A DNA stretch of 64,000 bases, taken from positions 62,001 to 126,000 of the forward strand of contig JBCNNW010000002.1 in the NCBI GenBank assembly GCA_039594205.1, read 5' to 3'. The position numbers and the translations under genes were made by a program. This stretch comes from Pseudescherichia sp039594205 (GTDB taxonomy: Bacteria; Pseudomonadota; Gammaproteobacteria; Enterobacterales; Enterobacteriaceae). The notes below the pieces were generated by a model. It saw nothing but the letters and a program-made list of their open reading frames with translations, made no database searches and was not told the origin of the DNA. Below are positions 50,892 through 59,692 of this stretch, in pieces (position 1 is the first letter of the stretch; each line of letters starts with the position of its first letter).

Positions 50892-52631
50892 GTGAAAAAT
50901 AATCCTCTTTCCAGTAACTATACCCCTTTACGCTTTGCCTTGCTCTGCGTTGCTATTATCTGCGCGCTGGGCCTGCTGCTCGGCAGAACGGCCTGGCTAC
51001 AGGTTGTCTCGCCGGAAAAGCTGGTAAAGGAGGAGGATATGCGTTCGATTCGCGAAGAGAAGATTGTGCCGCCCCGGGGAATGATTGTCGATCGTAACGG
51101 ACTTCCGCTGGCGGTGAGCGTCCCGGTTAGCGCGGTGTGGGCCGATCCTAAAACGATTAATAGCAGCGGCGGCGTGGAGTTCAACTCGCGCTGGCAGGCG
51201 CTGGCCAGCGCCCTGAACATGCCGCTGAGCGAAATTGCCGAACGCATCCGTCATAATTCGAAGTCACGCTTTATCTACCTTGCCCGCCAGCTCGATCCGC
51301 AGCAGGCAAAATGGATTGATAAGCTCAACCTGCAGGGGATCAACCTCCAGGAGGAGTCCCGACGCTTTTACCCCAGCGGGCACGTTGCCGCTAACCTGAT
51401 TGGCTTTACTAACGTTGACGGGCAGGGGATTGAAGGTATTGAGAAGAGTTTTAACGCCCAGCTTACCGGCAGGTCAGGCCTGCGTCAGGTACGCAAAGAT
51501 CGCCACGGACACGTTATCGAGAATATTACCGAAACGCCTGCCGTACCGGCACATACCCTGATGCTGAGCATCGATAAGCGTCTGCAAACCCTGACCGAAG
51601 ACGCGCTCGATAATGCCGTTAGCTGGAATAAAGCAGAATCTGGCGCGGCAGTGCTGGTGCGGATCCAGACAGGCGAAATTCTCGCTATGGCCAGCTATCC
51701 TGACTTCAACCCCAACAACCGCAGCGGCGCGACGCTGGATGATTTCCGCAATCGCGCTATCAGCGACACCTTTGAACCAGGCTCGACAGTTAAGCCAATG
51801 GTGCTGATGGCGGCGCTGAAGGAGGGTATCGTTCAGCCTGACAGCGTAGTGGATACCCATCCTTATACTCTCGACGGCCATCGAATTCGTGACGTGGGCT
51901 ACTATCCGGAGCTAACCCTGACCGGCATCCTGCAAAAGTCGAGCGATACCGGGGTGTCACGCCTGTCGCTGGCCATGCCGGTTCAGCGCCTGCTTGATAC
52001 CTACAAAGCATTCGGCTTTGGCAGCTCGACAGGACTGGGGCTGACCGGAGAGAGCAGCGGCATTCTGCCGGTACGCAAATACTGGGGCCAGCTCGATCGC
52101 GCCACCTTCTCGTTTGGCTATGGCTTGATGGTCACCCCGCTACAGCTGGCCCACGTTTATGCCACCATTGGCAGCTATGGACTTGCCCGTCCGCTCTCTA
52201 TTACGCGTGTCGATCCGCCGGTAGTGGGGAAGCAGGTGATGCCGCAGGAGATTGTTCATCAGGTCGAGCATATGATGGAGAGCGTTGCTCTGCCCGGCGG
52301 CGGCGGCATCAAAGCAGCCGTGCGCGACTACCGCGTGGCGGTAAAAACCGGCACCGCGAAGAAGATCGATGAGAACGGCAAATACGTCGATAAGTACGTA
52401 GCCTATACCGCAGGCGTCGCCCCTGCCAGCCAGCCAAAATATGCTCTCGCGGTGGTGATAAACGATCCTCAGAACGGTGCATACTACGGTGGGGCAGTAT
52501 CGGCTCCGGTATTCAGTCAAATTATGGGGGATGTGCTGCGGGCAAAAAACGTCACGCCGGACGGGATGGCACCCGATTCGAGCCATCTGGTGGTGCTAAA
52601 TTCGTCTGCCGGTGCGGATCCACTGCCTTAA
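50892..52631 (+). CDS. Second FtsI-like class B penicillin-binding protein (PBP3SAL type)
   Basis: 579 residues. A short cytoplasmic tail, one membrane helix (about 14-36), PBP dimer domain, then transpeptidase. The active-site motifs are S298TVK301 (FEPGSTVKPM), S350-S351-D352 where FtsI has SSN, and KTGT (485-488). It lacks nothing major and is clearly related to FtsI (VALPGGGGIKAAV, YTAGVAPASQPKYALAVVI) but it is not in the dcw cluster. Salmonella has a paralog (STM1836, PBP3SAL) at the same place beside rlmA, which supports septal synthesis in acidic conditions. E. coli K-12 has no gene here. Confidence 0.85.
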   Translation: MKNNPLSSNYTPLRFALLCVAIICALGLLLGRTAWLQVVSPEKLVKEEDMRSIREEKIVPPRGMIVDRNGLPLAVSVPVSAVWADPKTINSSGGVEFNSRWQALASALNMPLSEIAERIRHNSKSRFIYLARQLDPQQAKWIDKLNLQGINLQEESRRFYPSGHVAANLIGFTNVDGQGIEGIEKSFNAQLTGRSGLRQVRKDRHGHVIENITETPAVPAHTLMLSIDKRLQTLTEDALDNAVSWNKAESGAAVLVRIQTGEILAMASYPDFNPNNRSGATLDDFRNRAISDTFEPGSTVKPMVLMAALKEGIVQPDSVVDTHPYTLDGHRIRDVGYYPELTLTGILQKSSDTGVSRLSLAMPVQRLLDTYKAFGFGSSTGLGLTGESSGILPVRKYWGQLDRATFSFGYGLMVTPLQLAHVYATIGSYGLARPLSITRVDPPVVGKQVMPQEIVHQVEHMMESVALPGGGGIKAAVRDYRVAVKTGTAKKIDENGKYVDKYVAYTAGVAPASQPKYALAVVINDPQNGAYYGGAVSAPVFSQIMGDVLRAKNVTPDGMAPDSSHLVVLNSSAGADPLP

Positions 52632-52693
52632 GACATTCCCCGCCGCGGCAATTGGCGTTACACTTTCGCCCTTTCTCTCTGCCCGGAGTTGCT

Positions 52694-53509
52694 ATGTCCT
52701 TCACCTGTCCGCTATGTCATGCGCCGTTGCTGCGTACCGATAAAACCTACGTCTGTCCGCAGCGGCACCAGTTTGATATTGCGAAAGAGGGATACGTCAA
52801 CCTGCTGCCCGTTCAGCATAAGCGTTCACGCGATCCGGGTGACAGCGCGGAGATGATGCAGGCCCGGCGCGCTTTTCTCGATGCGGACCACTATTTGCCG
52901 CTGCGCCAGACGCTAAACGAGCTGCTGGATGCGCGCCTGCCCGCAAAAGCCGATGCCCTGCTGGATATCGGCTGTGGCGAAGGGTACTACACCCACGCCT
53001 TTGCCGACATTGCTCGCCAGCATGGCGCGGAGACCTTTGGCCTGGACGTCTCCAGGGCGGCGGTCCGGGCGGCGGCAAAGCGCTATCCGCAGGTGATGTT
53101 CTGCGTGGCGTCGAGCCACCGTCTGCCGTTTGAGGCACAGACGCTGAACGCCGTGGTACGCATCTATGCCCCCTGTAAAGCCGAGGAGCTGGCTCGTGTC
53201 GTGAAGCCGGAAGGGTGGGTGATTACCGCTGCACCGGGACCACGGCATCTGGTCGAGCTGAAAGGATTGATCTATGACGAGGTGCAGCTGCATGCTCCGC
53301 AGAGCGAACAGCTGACCGGCTTCACGCTGCGGGAGCAGCGATCCCTGAACTACGGGATGACGCTAAACGGTGCTGAGGCCGTCGCGCTGCTGCAGATGAC
53401 GCCTTTTGCCTGGCGGGCAAAGCCGCAGGTTTGGCAGGCGTTGCAGGAGATGGCCCAGTTTAGCTGCGAGGCAGATTTCAGCATTCAGTGCTGGCAGCGC
53501 GACGTTTAA
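52694..53509 (+). CDS. rlmA: 23S rRNA m1G745 methyltransferase RlmA
   Basis: Methylates G745 of 23S rRNA. 271 residues from the ATG at 52694 (MSFTCPLCH), preceded by GGAG. An N-terminal zinc ribbon (CPLCHAPL...YVCPQRHQFD) comes before the SAM fold (LDIGCGEGYYTHAFAD, about 85-100). The frame extends 14 codons upstream without conservation. Its 3' end overlaps mntP by 4 bp, tail to tail. Confidence 0.95.
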   Translation: MSFTCPLCHAPLLRTDKTYVCPQRHQFDIAKEGYVNLLPVQHKRSRDPGDSAEMMQARRAFLDADHYLPLRQTLNELLDARLPAKADALLDIGCGEGYYTHAFADIARQHGAETFGLDVSRAAVRAAAKRYPQVMFCVASSHRLPFEAQTLNAVVRIYAPCKAEELARVVKPEGWVITAAPGPRHLVELKGLIYDEVQLHAPQSEQLTGFTLREQRSLNYGMTLNGAEAVALLQMTPFAWRAKPQVWQALQEMAQFSCEADFSIQCWQRDV

Positions 53510-54072
53510 GAAGCGAAGTGGCTCCAGAGGATCTGGGTGCCAATGCCGATCAGCACCACGCCACCGAGGATCTCGGCCCGTTTGCCCAACAGCGGGCCGA
53601 TAAATTTACCGACCATCATGCCAAGGGTGGACATAATCAGGGTCGCGCAGCCGATGGCCAGCGCGGTGGTGATGATGTTAACCTGCAAAAAGGCGAGGCC
53701 AACGCCGACAGCCATGGCGTCCAGGCTGGTGGCAATGGCGGTGGTGACCAGCAGCCAGAAGCCGTGGCGACGCAGCGGGGCGATCTCTTCATCAGGCTGG
53801 CAGCGCACGCCCTCCAGCACCATCCGGCTGCCTAAAAATACCAGCAGTAAAAAGGCGATCCAGTGGTTCCACTCCAGCACAAACTGGCTGGCCAGCATGC
53901 CTAAACCCCAGCCGATCAGCGGGGTCAGCGTCTCAATGACGCCAAAAATCAAACCGGTACGCAGGGCATCAGAAAATTTGGGTTTGTGCAGCGTCGCACC
54001 TTTACCAATAGAGGCGGCAAAGGCATCCATCGACATGCCAAAAGCGAGCAGGAGGGTGGCGGATAGGTTCAT
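53506..54072 (-). CDS. mntP: Manganese exporter MntP
   Basis: 188 residues from the ATG at 54072 (MNLSATLLLAFGMSMDAFAASIGKG), as in E. coli. Six hydrophobic helices; the two Asp-containing repeats GMSMDAFAASIG and ATSLDAMAVGVG form the metal path. Exports Mn2+ when it is in excess. A manganese riboswitch and protein-operator-like sites lie upstream. Confidence 0.96.
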   Translation of the reverse strand: MNLSATLLLAFGMSMDAFAASIGKGATLHKPKFSDALRTGLIFGVIETLTPLIGWGLGMLASQFVLEWNHWIAFLLLVFLGSRMVLEGVRCQPDEEIAPLRRHGFWLLVTTAIATSLDAMAVGVGLAFLQVNIITTALAIGCATLIMSTLGMMVGKFIGPLLGKRAEILGGVVLIGIGTQILWSHFAS

Positions 54073-54139
54073 ACAAGCGTCCTGACCGGGAAATCCATAT
54101 GACACATCACTGCCCCCAGTAATCAGCAGTTGATGCGTC

Positions 54140-54258
54140 TATGGTCTCGCCTGACTAAACAGCCTCAGCTATAGCTATCTGGTCCGCACGCGCCACGTTT
54201 TGCAACGAGTATGTTGACACGTACATTTCCGGAAACAGGAAATTGGCTACTCCCCAAC
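54140..54258 (-). promoter_or_regulatory. yybP-ykoY manganese riboswitch of mntP
   Basis: On the minus strand the leader reads TTGGGGAGTAGCC, ACGTGTCAACATACTCGTTG and ends GGCGAGACCAT, the conserved parts of the yybP-ykoY aptamer and very close to the E. coli mntP leader. Mn2+ binding would open expression of mntP. It ends about 70 nt before the start codon. Confidence 0.92.
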
Positions 54259-54326
54259 GACGGGCGCAACCTTAACATATTTTGATAAACTAAAACAATA
54301 ACCGAAGTTCATTATTTCATGGTGCT

Positions 54327-54347
54327 ATTGATAACGATTTTCATTTG
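54327..54347. promoter_or_regulatory. Candidate Fur box upstream of mntP
   Basis: ATTGATAACGATTTTCATTTG resembles the Fur 19-mer GATAATGATAATCATTATC in most positions. Fur control of mntP is known in E. coli. Confidence 0.5.
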
Positions 54348-54398
54348 GGCGAGTATGTGAAAATAACGTTACAAACCACAGTGAGCTATGCAGGAAAT

Positions 54399-54418
54399 AA
54401 TATAGCCATGGCTATGTT
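54399..54418. promoter_or_regulatory. Candidate MntR operator 1
   Basis: AATATAGCCATGGCTATGTT is a palindrome with the MntR core ATAGC...GCTAT (consensus AAACATAGCnnnGGCTATGTTT). Confidence 0.65.
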
Positions 54419-54438
54419 TTAATGCGTTGTTATTCGTA

Positions 54439-54460
54439 AGATATAGTAATGGCTATATTT
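54439..54460. promoter_or_regulatory. Candidate MntR operator 2
   Basis: AGATATAG, TAAT, GGCTATATTT is a second, less perfect copy of the same palindrome, 40 bp away centre to centre (about four helical turns). Confidence 0.55.
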
Positions 54461-54464
54461 TAAC

Positions 54465-54923
54465 CTATTGAGTTTTAACGATAACCTGGTAAATCCTCTC
54501 AAGATCGTCGATATTTCGCACACGAATGAGCAGGCGGCGTTGCTCTAATTGCACGACCAGCACGCCATCCTCTGAAAGCTGCATCTCTTTAATACGACTG
54601 TATTCAATCCAGATATTAGCAAAGAAAAACCCATTTTCTTTGAAGATGGTTCTCGGGGCACGGATCCAGAACAGGTATATTACCACCAGTGCCAGCATGG
54701 ATAATAACCATGTGGTTAAAATAGCACCATGATGCGTTACGTTATTATAGATAAGGATGACCAGCAGGCCGGTAAAGATCATGCTGTCAGCGCGGCTGCG
54801 GCGCAGCAGCGGAGCGGTAAGCAGCGTCGCACCATGGCGGCGCGGCATAATAAACTCGTCATAGATAGCGTAAGCCAGTAGCCCAGCCACGCACAGCACC
54901 AGCACGTAATCCGTTAGCGTCAT
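54465..54923 (-). CDS. yobD: YobD, DUF986 inner membrane protein
   Basis: 152 residues as in E. coli, with three hydrophobic helices in the first 90 residues and a cytosolic-looking end (LLIRVRNIDDLERIYQVI). Unknown function; it follows manZ behind a terminator hairpin and may receive read-through. Confidence 0.93.
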   Translation of the reverse strand: MTLTDYVLVLCVAGLLAYAIYDEFIMPRRHGATLLTAPLLRRSRADSMIFTGLLVILIYNNVTHHGAILTTWLLSMLALVVIYLFWIRAPRTIFKENGFFFANIWIEYSRIKEMQLSEDGVLVVQLEQRRLLIRVRNIDDLERIYQVIVKTQ

Positions 54924-54943
54924 TCATCCTCCAGAAATAAAAA

Positions 54944-54962
54944 CCGGGGGCAGTGCCCCCGG
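54944..54962 (-). terminator. Hairpin between manZ and yobD
   Basis: CCGGGGGC/GCCCCCGG with TTTTTATTT after it on the minus strand. Confidence 0.8.
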
Positions 54963-54977
54963 CGTCACATCTACCGC

Positions 54978-55829
54978 TTACAGGCCGAGAAGGCCAACGG
55001 CGTAGCCTACAATTCCGATGACGAAAAAGCCAACGATAATCCACAGCGGGTTCACTTTCTTACGCAGCAGCCACATGCAGGCGAAGGTCAGCAGCAGCGG
55101 CACCAGGCCCGGCATCAGCTGGTCAAGAATGGTCTGCACGGTAGTGACGTTAGTCTTCCCGGTCTGGTCGGTAATCTCCGACACCACCAGCGGGATGTTA
55201 ACATGCGTCCACTTGTTTACCAGCGCCCCCATGACAAAGAGGCCGAGGATGGATGCCCCCTCGGTTAGCTTCTGCAGGAAGCCGCCGCCCATATCCTTAA
55301 CGATATCCACCCCTTTACGGTAGCCGTAGGCGACGCCGTAGTAGCGGGTAGCCAGACGTACCACGTTAAAGAGGATAAAGAACAGCAGCGGGCCGAGCAG
55401 GCTGCCGCTCATGGCAATCCCCGCCCCCAGCGCAGCAAATACTGGACGGACGGTTCCCCAGAAGATCGGGTCGCCGACGCCTGCCAGCGGCCCCATCAGG
55501 CCTACTTTAATACCGTTGATAGCACCGTCGTCAATCTCTGCCCCGTTGGCGCGCTGCTCCTCCATGGCGAGGGTAACCCCGAGCACAGGCGCGGCAACGT
55601 AGGGGTGGGTGTTAAAGAACTCCAGATGGCGCTTAATGGCCTGGCGGCGCGCCTCGTTATTCTCCGGGTAGAGGCGTTTGATAGCCGGTACCATAGAGAA
55701 GCAGAAGCCCAGCGCCTGCATACGCTCGAAGTTCCATGACCCCTGGAAGAGGTTAGAGCGAATGAATACCCCGCGGATATCGCCAGCCGTGAGTTTTTTC
55801 TCGGACGTCGTTTTTGTTATATCAACCAT
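54978..55829 (-). CDS. manZ: Mannose PTS permease component IID
   Basis: 283 residues from the ATG at 55829 (MVDITKTTSEKKLT), the E. coli length, 5 nt after AGGTGA; an in-frame GTG at 55838 lacks spacing from that site. IID subunit of the mannose/glucose/glucosamine phosphotransferase transporter. GDIRGVFIRSNLFQGSWNFERMQ and GPLAGVGDPIFWGT are family marks. One membrane helix near the C terminus is typical, plus hydrophobic re-entrant parts. Confidence 0.95.
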   Translation of the reverse strand: MVDITKTTSEKKLTAGDIRGVFIRSNLFQGSWNFERMQALGFCFSMVPAIKRLYPENNEARRQAIKRHLEFFNTHPYVAAPVLGVTLAMEEQRANGAEIDDGAINGIKVGLMGPLAGVGDPIFWGTVRPVFAALGAGIAMSGSLLGPLLFFILFNVVRLATRYYGVAYGYRKGVDIVKDMGGGFLQKLTEGASILGLFVMGALVNKWTHVNIPLVVSEITDQTGKTNVTTVQTILDQLMPGLVPLLLTFACMWLLRKKVNPLWIIVGFFVIGIVGYAVGLLGL

Positions 55830-55841
55830 GTCGCTCACCTG

Positions 55842-56642
55842 TTAATCCAGTTCGTTATCGAGATCGTTAGCACCGGCAGCCTGAGCAGGCGCGCCCGCCG
55901 AGCGGTTATATTTCGGGCTAAGCTGAATGTAGAGAATGGCCATCACGGCACCGATGACCCCCAGCGCCACCAGGTTAAAGTTGGTGAAGGCGGCGGTAAC
56001 GAAGCCCAGATAGAAGAACGGCATCAGGTAGCCTGCGCGCATCATGTTGATGACCATCGCATAACCTACGACCACGATCATGCCACCGGCAATGTTCAGA
56101 CCGCTGGTCACCACTTCCGGAATGGCGTTGAGCATGCTCTGGACTTCACTGGTCCCTACGGAGTAGGCAACGATCACCGCCGGGATAGCGATACGCATCG
56201 CCTGCAGGAACAGGGAGGAGACGTGGATCCAGGAGAGCGCGGTCAGGTTGCCGTTTTCGGCCGCCTTATCCGCCGCATGCTGGAAGGCTACGGTAATGGT
56301 ACGAACGATAATGGTCAGCACCTGACCTGCCGCCGCCAGCGGGATAGCCAGCGCGATACCGGCGCCGATGCTCTGGCCTCCGGCGATAACCAGCACCGTT
56401 GAGATGATGGATGCCAGCGCGGCATCCGGCGCAACCGCGGCCCCGATGTTCATCCAGCCGAGGGCGATCATCTCCAGGGTACCGCCTATGATGATGCCTT
56501 TTTGCATATCACCCAGCACGATACCGATTAACGTACAGGCCACCAGCGGACGGTGAAACTGAAACTCATCCAGCACCGACTCCATACCGGCAATACAGGC
56601 CACGATGAACACCAGCACAATCTGAAGAGTGGTAATCTCCAT
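55842..56642 (-). CDS. manY: Mannose PTS permease component IIC
   Basis: 266 residues as in E. coli, highly hydrophobic, forming the sugar channel with ManZ. MEITTLQIVLVFIVACIAGMESVLDEFQFHRPLVACTL-type N terminus is conserved. Between manX (61 bp) and manZ (12 bp) in the manXYZ operon. Confidence 0.96.
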   Translation of the reverse strand: MEITTLQIVLVFIVACIAGMESVLDEFQFHRPLVACTLIGIVLGDMQKGIIIGGTLEMIALGWMNIGAAVAPDAALASIISTVLVIAGGQSIGAGIALAIPLAAAGQVLTIIVRTITVAFQHAADKAAENGNLTALSWIHVSSLFLQAMRIAIPAVIVAYSVGTSEVQSMLNAIPEVVTSGLNIAGGMIVVVGYAMVINMMRAGYLMPFFYLGFVTAAFTNFNLVALGVIGAVMAILYIQLSPKYNRSAGAPAQAAGANDLDNELD

Positions 56643-56703
56643 TGTACTTCTCCTATAACAATACAGATTAGAGTGTAAAAACAGCGCGATCGGCGGATGC
56701 CGG

Positions 56704-57681
56704 TTACTTCGCCACTTTGCTGATTAAATCCATCATTTTCAGGCGTTGATCGCTGGAGACTTTCCGCACCTCCAGCTCAATCCCCTGGGCGTTCAGCTTT
56801 TTAAAGGCGGCGATATCCTGCTCATCTACCGATACCGCATTGTTGACCTGTGTTTTGCCCTGGCGGAAAGCCATGCCGCCGATGTTAACCGAGGTGATCT
56901 TCACCCCTTCGTCAACGAGGCGTACCACATCGGTCGGATTGGTGAACAGCAGCATGACACGTTCACCGGCGTATTTCGGGTTGTTATAAACGCGGATCAT
57001 CTTGGCGACGTCCACCACGTGAGCGGTTACGCCAGGGGGAGCCACCTGGGTTAATAGCGTTTTGCGTACCGTGTCGGCGGCCACCTCATCGCTGACGACA
57101 ATAATGCGTTGCACGTTGGTCTCTTTAGTCCAGCGGGTCGCGACCTGGCCGTGGATCAGGCGATCGTCGATACGCGCGAGGCCGATGGTCATATAGTCCT
57201 CTGGTCCCATCGGTTTTTGCGGCGTGGCGCTCTTCGGTGCGGCAGCTGGGGCAGGGGCGGCAGCAGGCTGGGCCTTCTCTACCGGCTGCGCCTTCAGCGC
57301 CTTCACCCCTTCGCGGCCTGCCTCAACGGCGACGGCGACCAGATCGTCAAAAGCCGGGTCGTCATCGCGCCCCATCAGGGTTTCGACCAGCATGGGAATG
57401 TTGACCCCGGCCACCACTTCATGGTGCTCTTTATCGACGACAATACGGCTGGCAGCATTGAACGGGCTGCCGCCCCACGTATCGACGAGAAACAGTACGC
57501 CCTTGCCAGTGTCAAGCTTCGCCAACTGCGCGTTATATTTTTCGATCAGCGTTTCGGCGTTTTCACCCGGTACGAAATCGATCCAGCCTACGTTCTCCTG
57601 CTCGCCCAATAGCATTTCAGCTGTTTTAATCAGCTGCTCCGCAGCCCAGCCATGTGTGCCTATCACAATAGCAATGGTCAC
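56704..57681 (-). CDS. manX: Mannose PTS component IIAB
   Basis: 325 residues, two longer than E. coli. IIA domain about 1-130 with the phospho-His His10 (IGTHGWAAEQ), an Ala/Pro-rich hinge about 131-160, and IIB about 162-325 with His177 (DDRLIHGQVATRW). It passes phosphate from HPr to the incoming sugar. The mRNA leader is a target of SgrS in E. coli. AGGAGG precedes the ATG. Confidence 0.96.
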   Translation of the reverse strand: MTIAIVIGTHGWAAEQLIKTAEMLLGEQENVGWIDFVPGENAETLIEKYNAQLAKLDTGKGVLFLVDTWGGSPFNAASRIVVDKEHHEVVAGVNIPMLVETLMGRDDDPAFDDLVAVAVEAGREGVKALKAQPVEKAQPAAAPAPAAAPKSATPQKPMGPEDYMTIGLARIDDRLIHGQVATRWTKETNVQRIIVVSDEVAADTVRKTLLTQVAPPGVTAHVVDVAKMIRVYNNPKYAGERVMLLFTNPTDVVRLVDEGVKITSVNIGGMAFRQGKTQVNNAVSVDEQDIAAFKKLNAQGIELEVRKVSSDQRLKMMDLISKVAK

Positions 57682-57793
57682 TTGCTACCTCCTTTATTAT
57701 CGTGAACACATCCGTAGCAGATGCATTGTGAATCGTTACGTCATAGCGAATCGATTCAGAGAGGGATAAGATAAAAAATTCAGACTTCGCGAT

Positions 57794-57817
57794 TTATTTT
57801 AGATAGTGAAAAAATAA
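57794..57817. promoter_or_regulatory. Candidate Mlc/NagC-type operator upstream of manX
   Basis: TTATTTT-N10-AAAATAA is an AT-rich palindrome of the Mlc/NagC kind, about 115-135 bp from the manX ATG. E. coli manX is controlled by Mlc; the site assignment here is a guess. Confidence 0.35.
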
Positions 57818-57960
57818 TTTATGTGATTCAGATCCGTAATTTAGCTTTCGTAATAAAAGAAATTTTGTTGCGCAAAATATCTTCACTACGCCACCGAAAA
57901 TGCAAATTCTGGTAAATCTTTGCAAAACCGTAATTCTCTCTGTTATGTTTACTTTCTGTT

Positions 57961-57966
57961 TATAAT
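57961..57966 (+). promoter_or_regulatory. Probable yoaE promoter -10
   Basis: A perfect TATAAT lies in TTTACTTTCTGTTTATAATC; the -35 is poor. Initiation near 57973 gives a leader of about 150 nt. Confidence 0.5.
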
Positions 57967-57995
57967 CACTGGAGTAGAGGGCAGTTGCCCACCGT

Positions 57996-58136
57996 ATGGA
58001 CCGTCACCGACGTCAGTTTACCTTCAGGCCGCTTAGCGCCTGCATTAATCCTCGTTTAGCTGTCACCACGCCTGCATGCTGTAAGGCCCCTTTGTTTTGT
58101 CACTTCCTTAGCAGGAGCATGTCATGGAATTCTTAA
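57996..58136 (+). CDS. Possible 46-codon leader ORF overlapping the yoaE start
   Basis: An ATG-to-TAA frame, MDRHRRQFTFRPLSACINPR and onward, rich in Arg, His and Cys, ends 13 nt inside yoaE. There is no good ribosome site: GAGG at about 57977 is too far. It may be chance; I do not recognise a homolog. Confidence 0.2.
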   Translation: MDRHRRQFTFRPLSACINPRLAVTTPACCKAPLFCHFLSRSMSWNS

Positions 58137-59686
58137 TGGACCCCTCGATCTGGGTGGGATTGTTGACGCTTGTCGTGCTTGAAATTGTCCTTGGTATCGA
58201 TAACCTGGTGTTTATCGCCATTCTTGCCGACAAGCTGCCGCCGAAGCAGCGGGATAAAGCGAGGCTGATTGGTCTCTCCCTTGCGCTGGTGATGCGCCTT
58301 GCGCTGCTCTCCGTTATCTCGTGGATGGTGACACTCACCCAGCCGCTCTTCTCGGTCATGGATTTTACCTTCTCCGGCCGCGATCTGATCATGCTGCTCG
58401 GGGGGATATTCTTACTCTTTAAAGCGACAACGGAATTACACGAGCGCCTGGAAAACCGCGAGCATGACAGCGGACAGGGTAAGGGTTATGCCAGCTTCTG
58501 GGTGGTGGTGGTACAGATCGTTATCCTCGATGCGGTCTTCTCTCTCGACGCGGTGATCACCGCCGTGGGGATGGTGAACCATCTGCCGGTAATGATGGCA
58601 GCGGTAGTGATCGCGATGGCAGTCATGCTGTTGGCCTCGAAGCCGCTGACGCGCTTTGTTAACCAGCATCCGACGGTGGTAGTGCTCTGCCTGAGCTTCC
58701 TGCTGATGATCGGTCTGAGCCTGGTGGCGGAAGGCTTTGGTTTCCATATTCCTAAGGGCTACCTCTACGCGGCCATTGGCTTCTCGATCATCATTGAGTT
58801 CTTCAACCAGGTGGCGCGCCGCAACTTTATTCGCCACCAGTCTACGCTGCCGCTGCGGGCGCGCACTGCCGACGCCATTCTGCGTCTGATGGGCGGTCGC
58901 CGTCAGGCTACGGTTCAGCACGAGCCGGACAGTCAGTCTCCGGTTCCGGTGCCTGAGGGCGCGTTTGCCGATGAAGAGCGCTACATGATCAACGGCGTGC
59001 TGACTCTGGCGTCGCGCTCACTGCGTAGCATCATGACGCCACGCGGCGAGATCAGCTGGGTCGATGCCAACCTTGACGTTGACGCTATTCGCCAGCAGCT
59101 GCTCTCCTCTCCACACAGCCTTTTCCCGGTGTGTCGGGGCGAGCTGGATGAGGTTATCGGTATCGTGCGGGCGAAAGAGCTGCTGGTGGCCCTGGAAGAG
59201 GGTGTTGACGTGGCGGCTATCGCCTCGGCTGCTCCGGCCATCGTGGTTCCGGAAACCCTCGATCCCATTAAGCTGCTGGCGGTTCTGCGCCGTGCAAGAG
59301 GTAGTTTCGTGATGGTGACTAACGAGTTTGGCGTAGTGCAGGGTCTGGTGACGCCGCTCGACGTGCTGGAAGCTATTGCCGGTGAGTTCCCGGATGCCGA
59401 CGAGACCCCGGAAATTGTTACTGACGGCGACGGCTGGCTGGTAAAAGGCGCTACCGATCTCCATGCACTTCAGCATGCGCTGCAAATAGATACCCTGGTG
59501 AACGACGAAGAGGATATCGCCACCGTCGCGGGGCTGGTCATTGCTATCAATGGGCAAATCCCTAAACCGGGCGATGTGCTGCAGCTTGCGCCGTTGACCA
59601 TTACCGTGGTTGAGGCGAACGACTACCGGGTCGATCTGGTACGGGTTGTTAAAGAGCAGCCGGTACAGGAGGACGAAGAGGAGTAG
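58124..59686 (+). CDS. yoaE: YoaE, TerC-family membrane protein with CBS and CorC domains
   Basis: 520 residues against 518 in E. coli. An N-terminal TerC domain of about seven helices (EIVLGIDNLVFIAILADKLP, DAVFSLDAVITAVGMV with its paired Asp), then two CBS repeats (about 300-425, IMTPRGEISWVDANLD...), then a C-terminal CorC/HlyC domain (about 435-515). TerC relatives such as Alx and MeeF move Mn2+, so a metal export role is likely but unproved. AGGAG precedes the ATG. Confidence 0.94.
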   Translation: MEFLMDPSIWVGLLTLVVLEIVLGIDNLVFIAILADKLPPKQRDKARLIGLSLALVMRLALLSVISWMVTLTQPLFSVMDFTFSGRDLIMLLGGIFLLFKATTELHERLENREHDSGQGKGYASFWVVVVQIVILDAVFSLDAVITAVGMVNHLPVMMAAVVIAMAVMLLASKPLTRFVNQHPTVVVLCLSFLLMIGLSLVAEGFGFHIPKGYLYAAIGFSIIIEFFNQVARRNFIRHQSTLPLRARTADAILRLMGGRRQATVQHEPDSQSPVPVPEGAFADEERYMINGVLTLASRSLRSIMTPRGEISWVDANLDVDAIRQQLLSSPHSLFPVCRGELDEVIGIVRAKELLVALEEGVDVAAIASAAPAIVVPETLDPIKLLAVLRRARGSFVMVTNEFGVVQGLVTPLDVLEAIAGEFPDADETPEIVTDGDGWLVKGATDLHALQHALQIDTLVNDEEDIATVAGLVIAINGQIPKPGDVLQLAPLTITVVEANDYRVDLVRVVKEQPVQEDEEE

Positions 59687-59692
59687 CCTCGT

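Larger units (their letters stand above)
57682..58123. other. manX-yoaE divergent regulatory region
   Basis: 442 bp. The manX side is AT-rich with a CRP-like half site (TGTGATTCAGATCCGT, 57822-57837). The yoaE side has a TATAAT promoter and a long leader of about 150 nt with a short reading frame. Confidence 0.6.
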
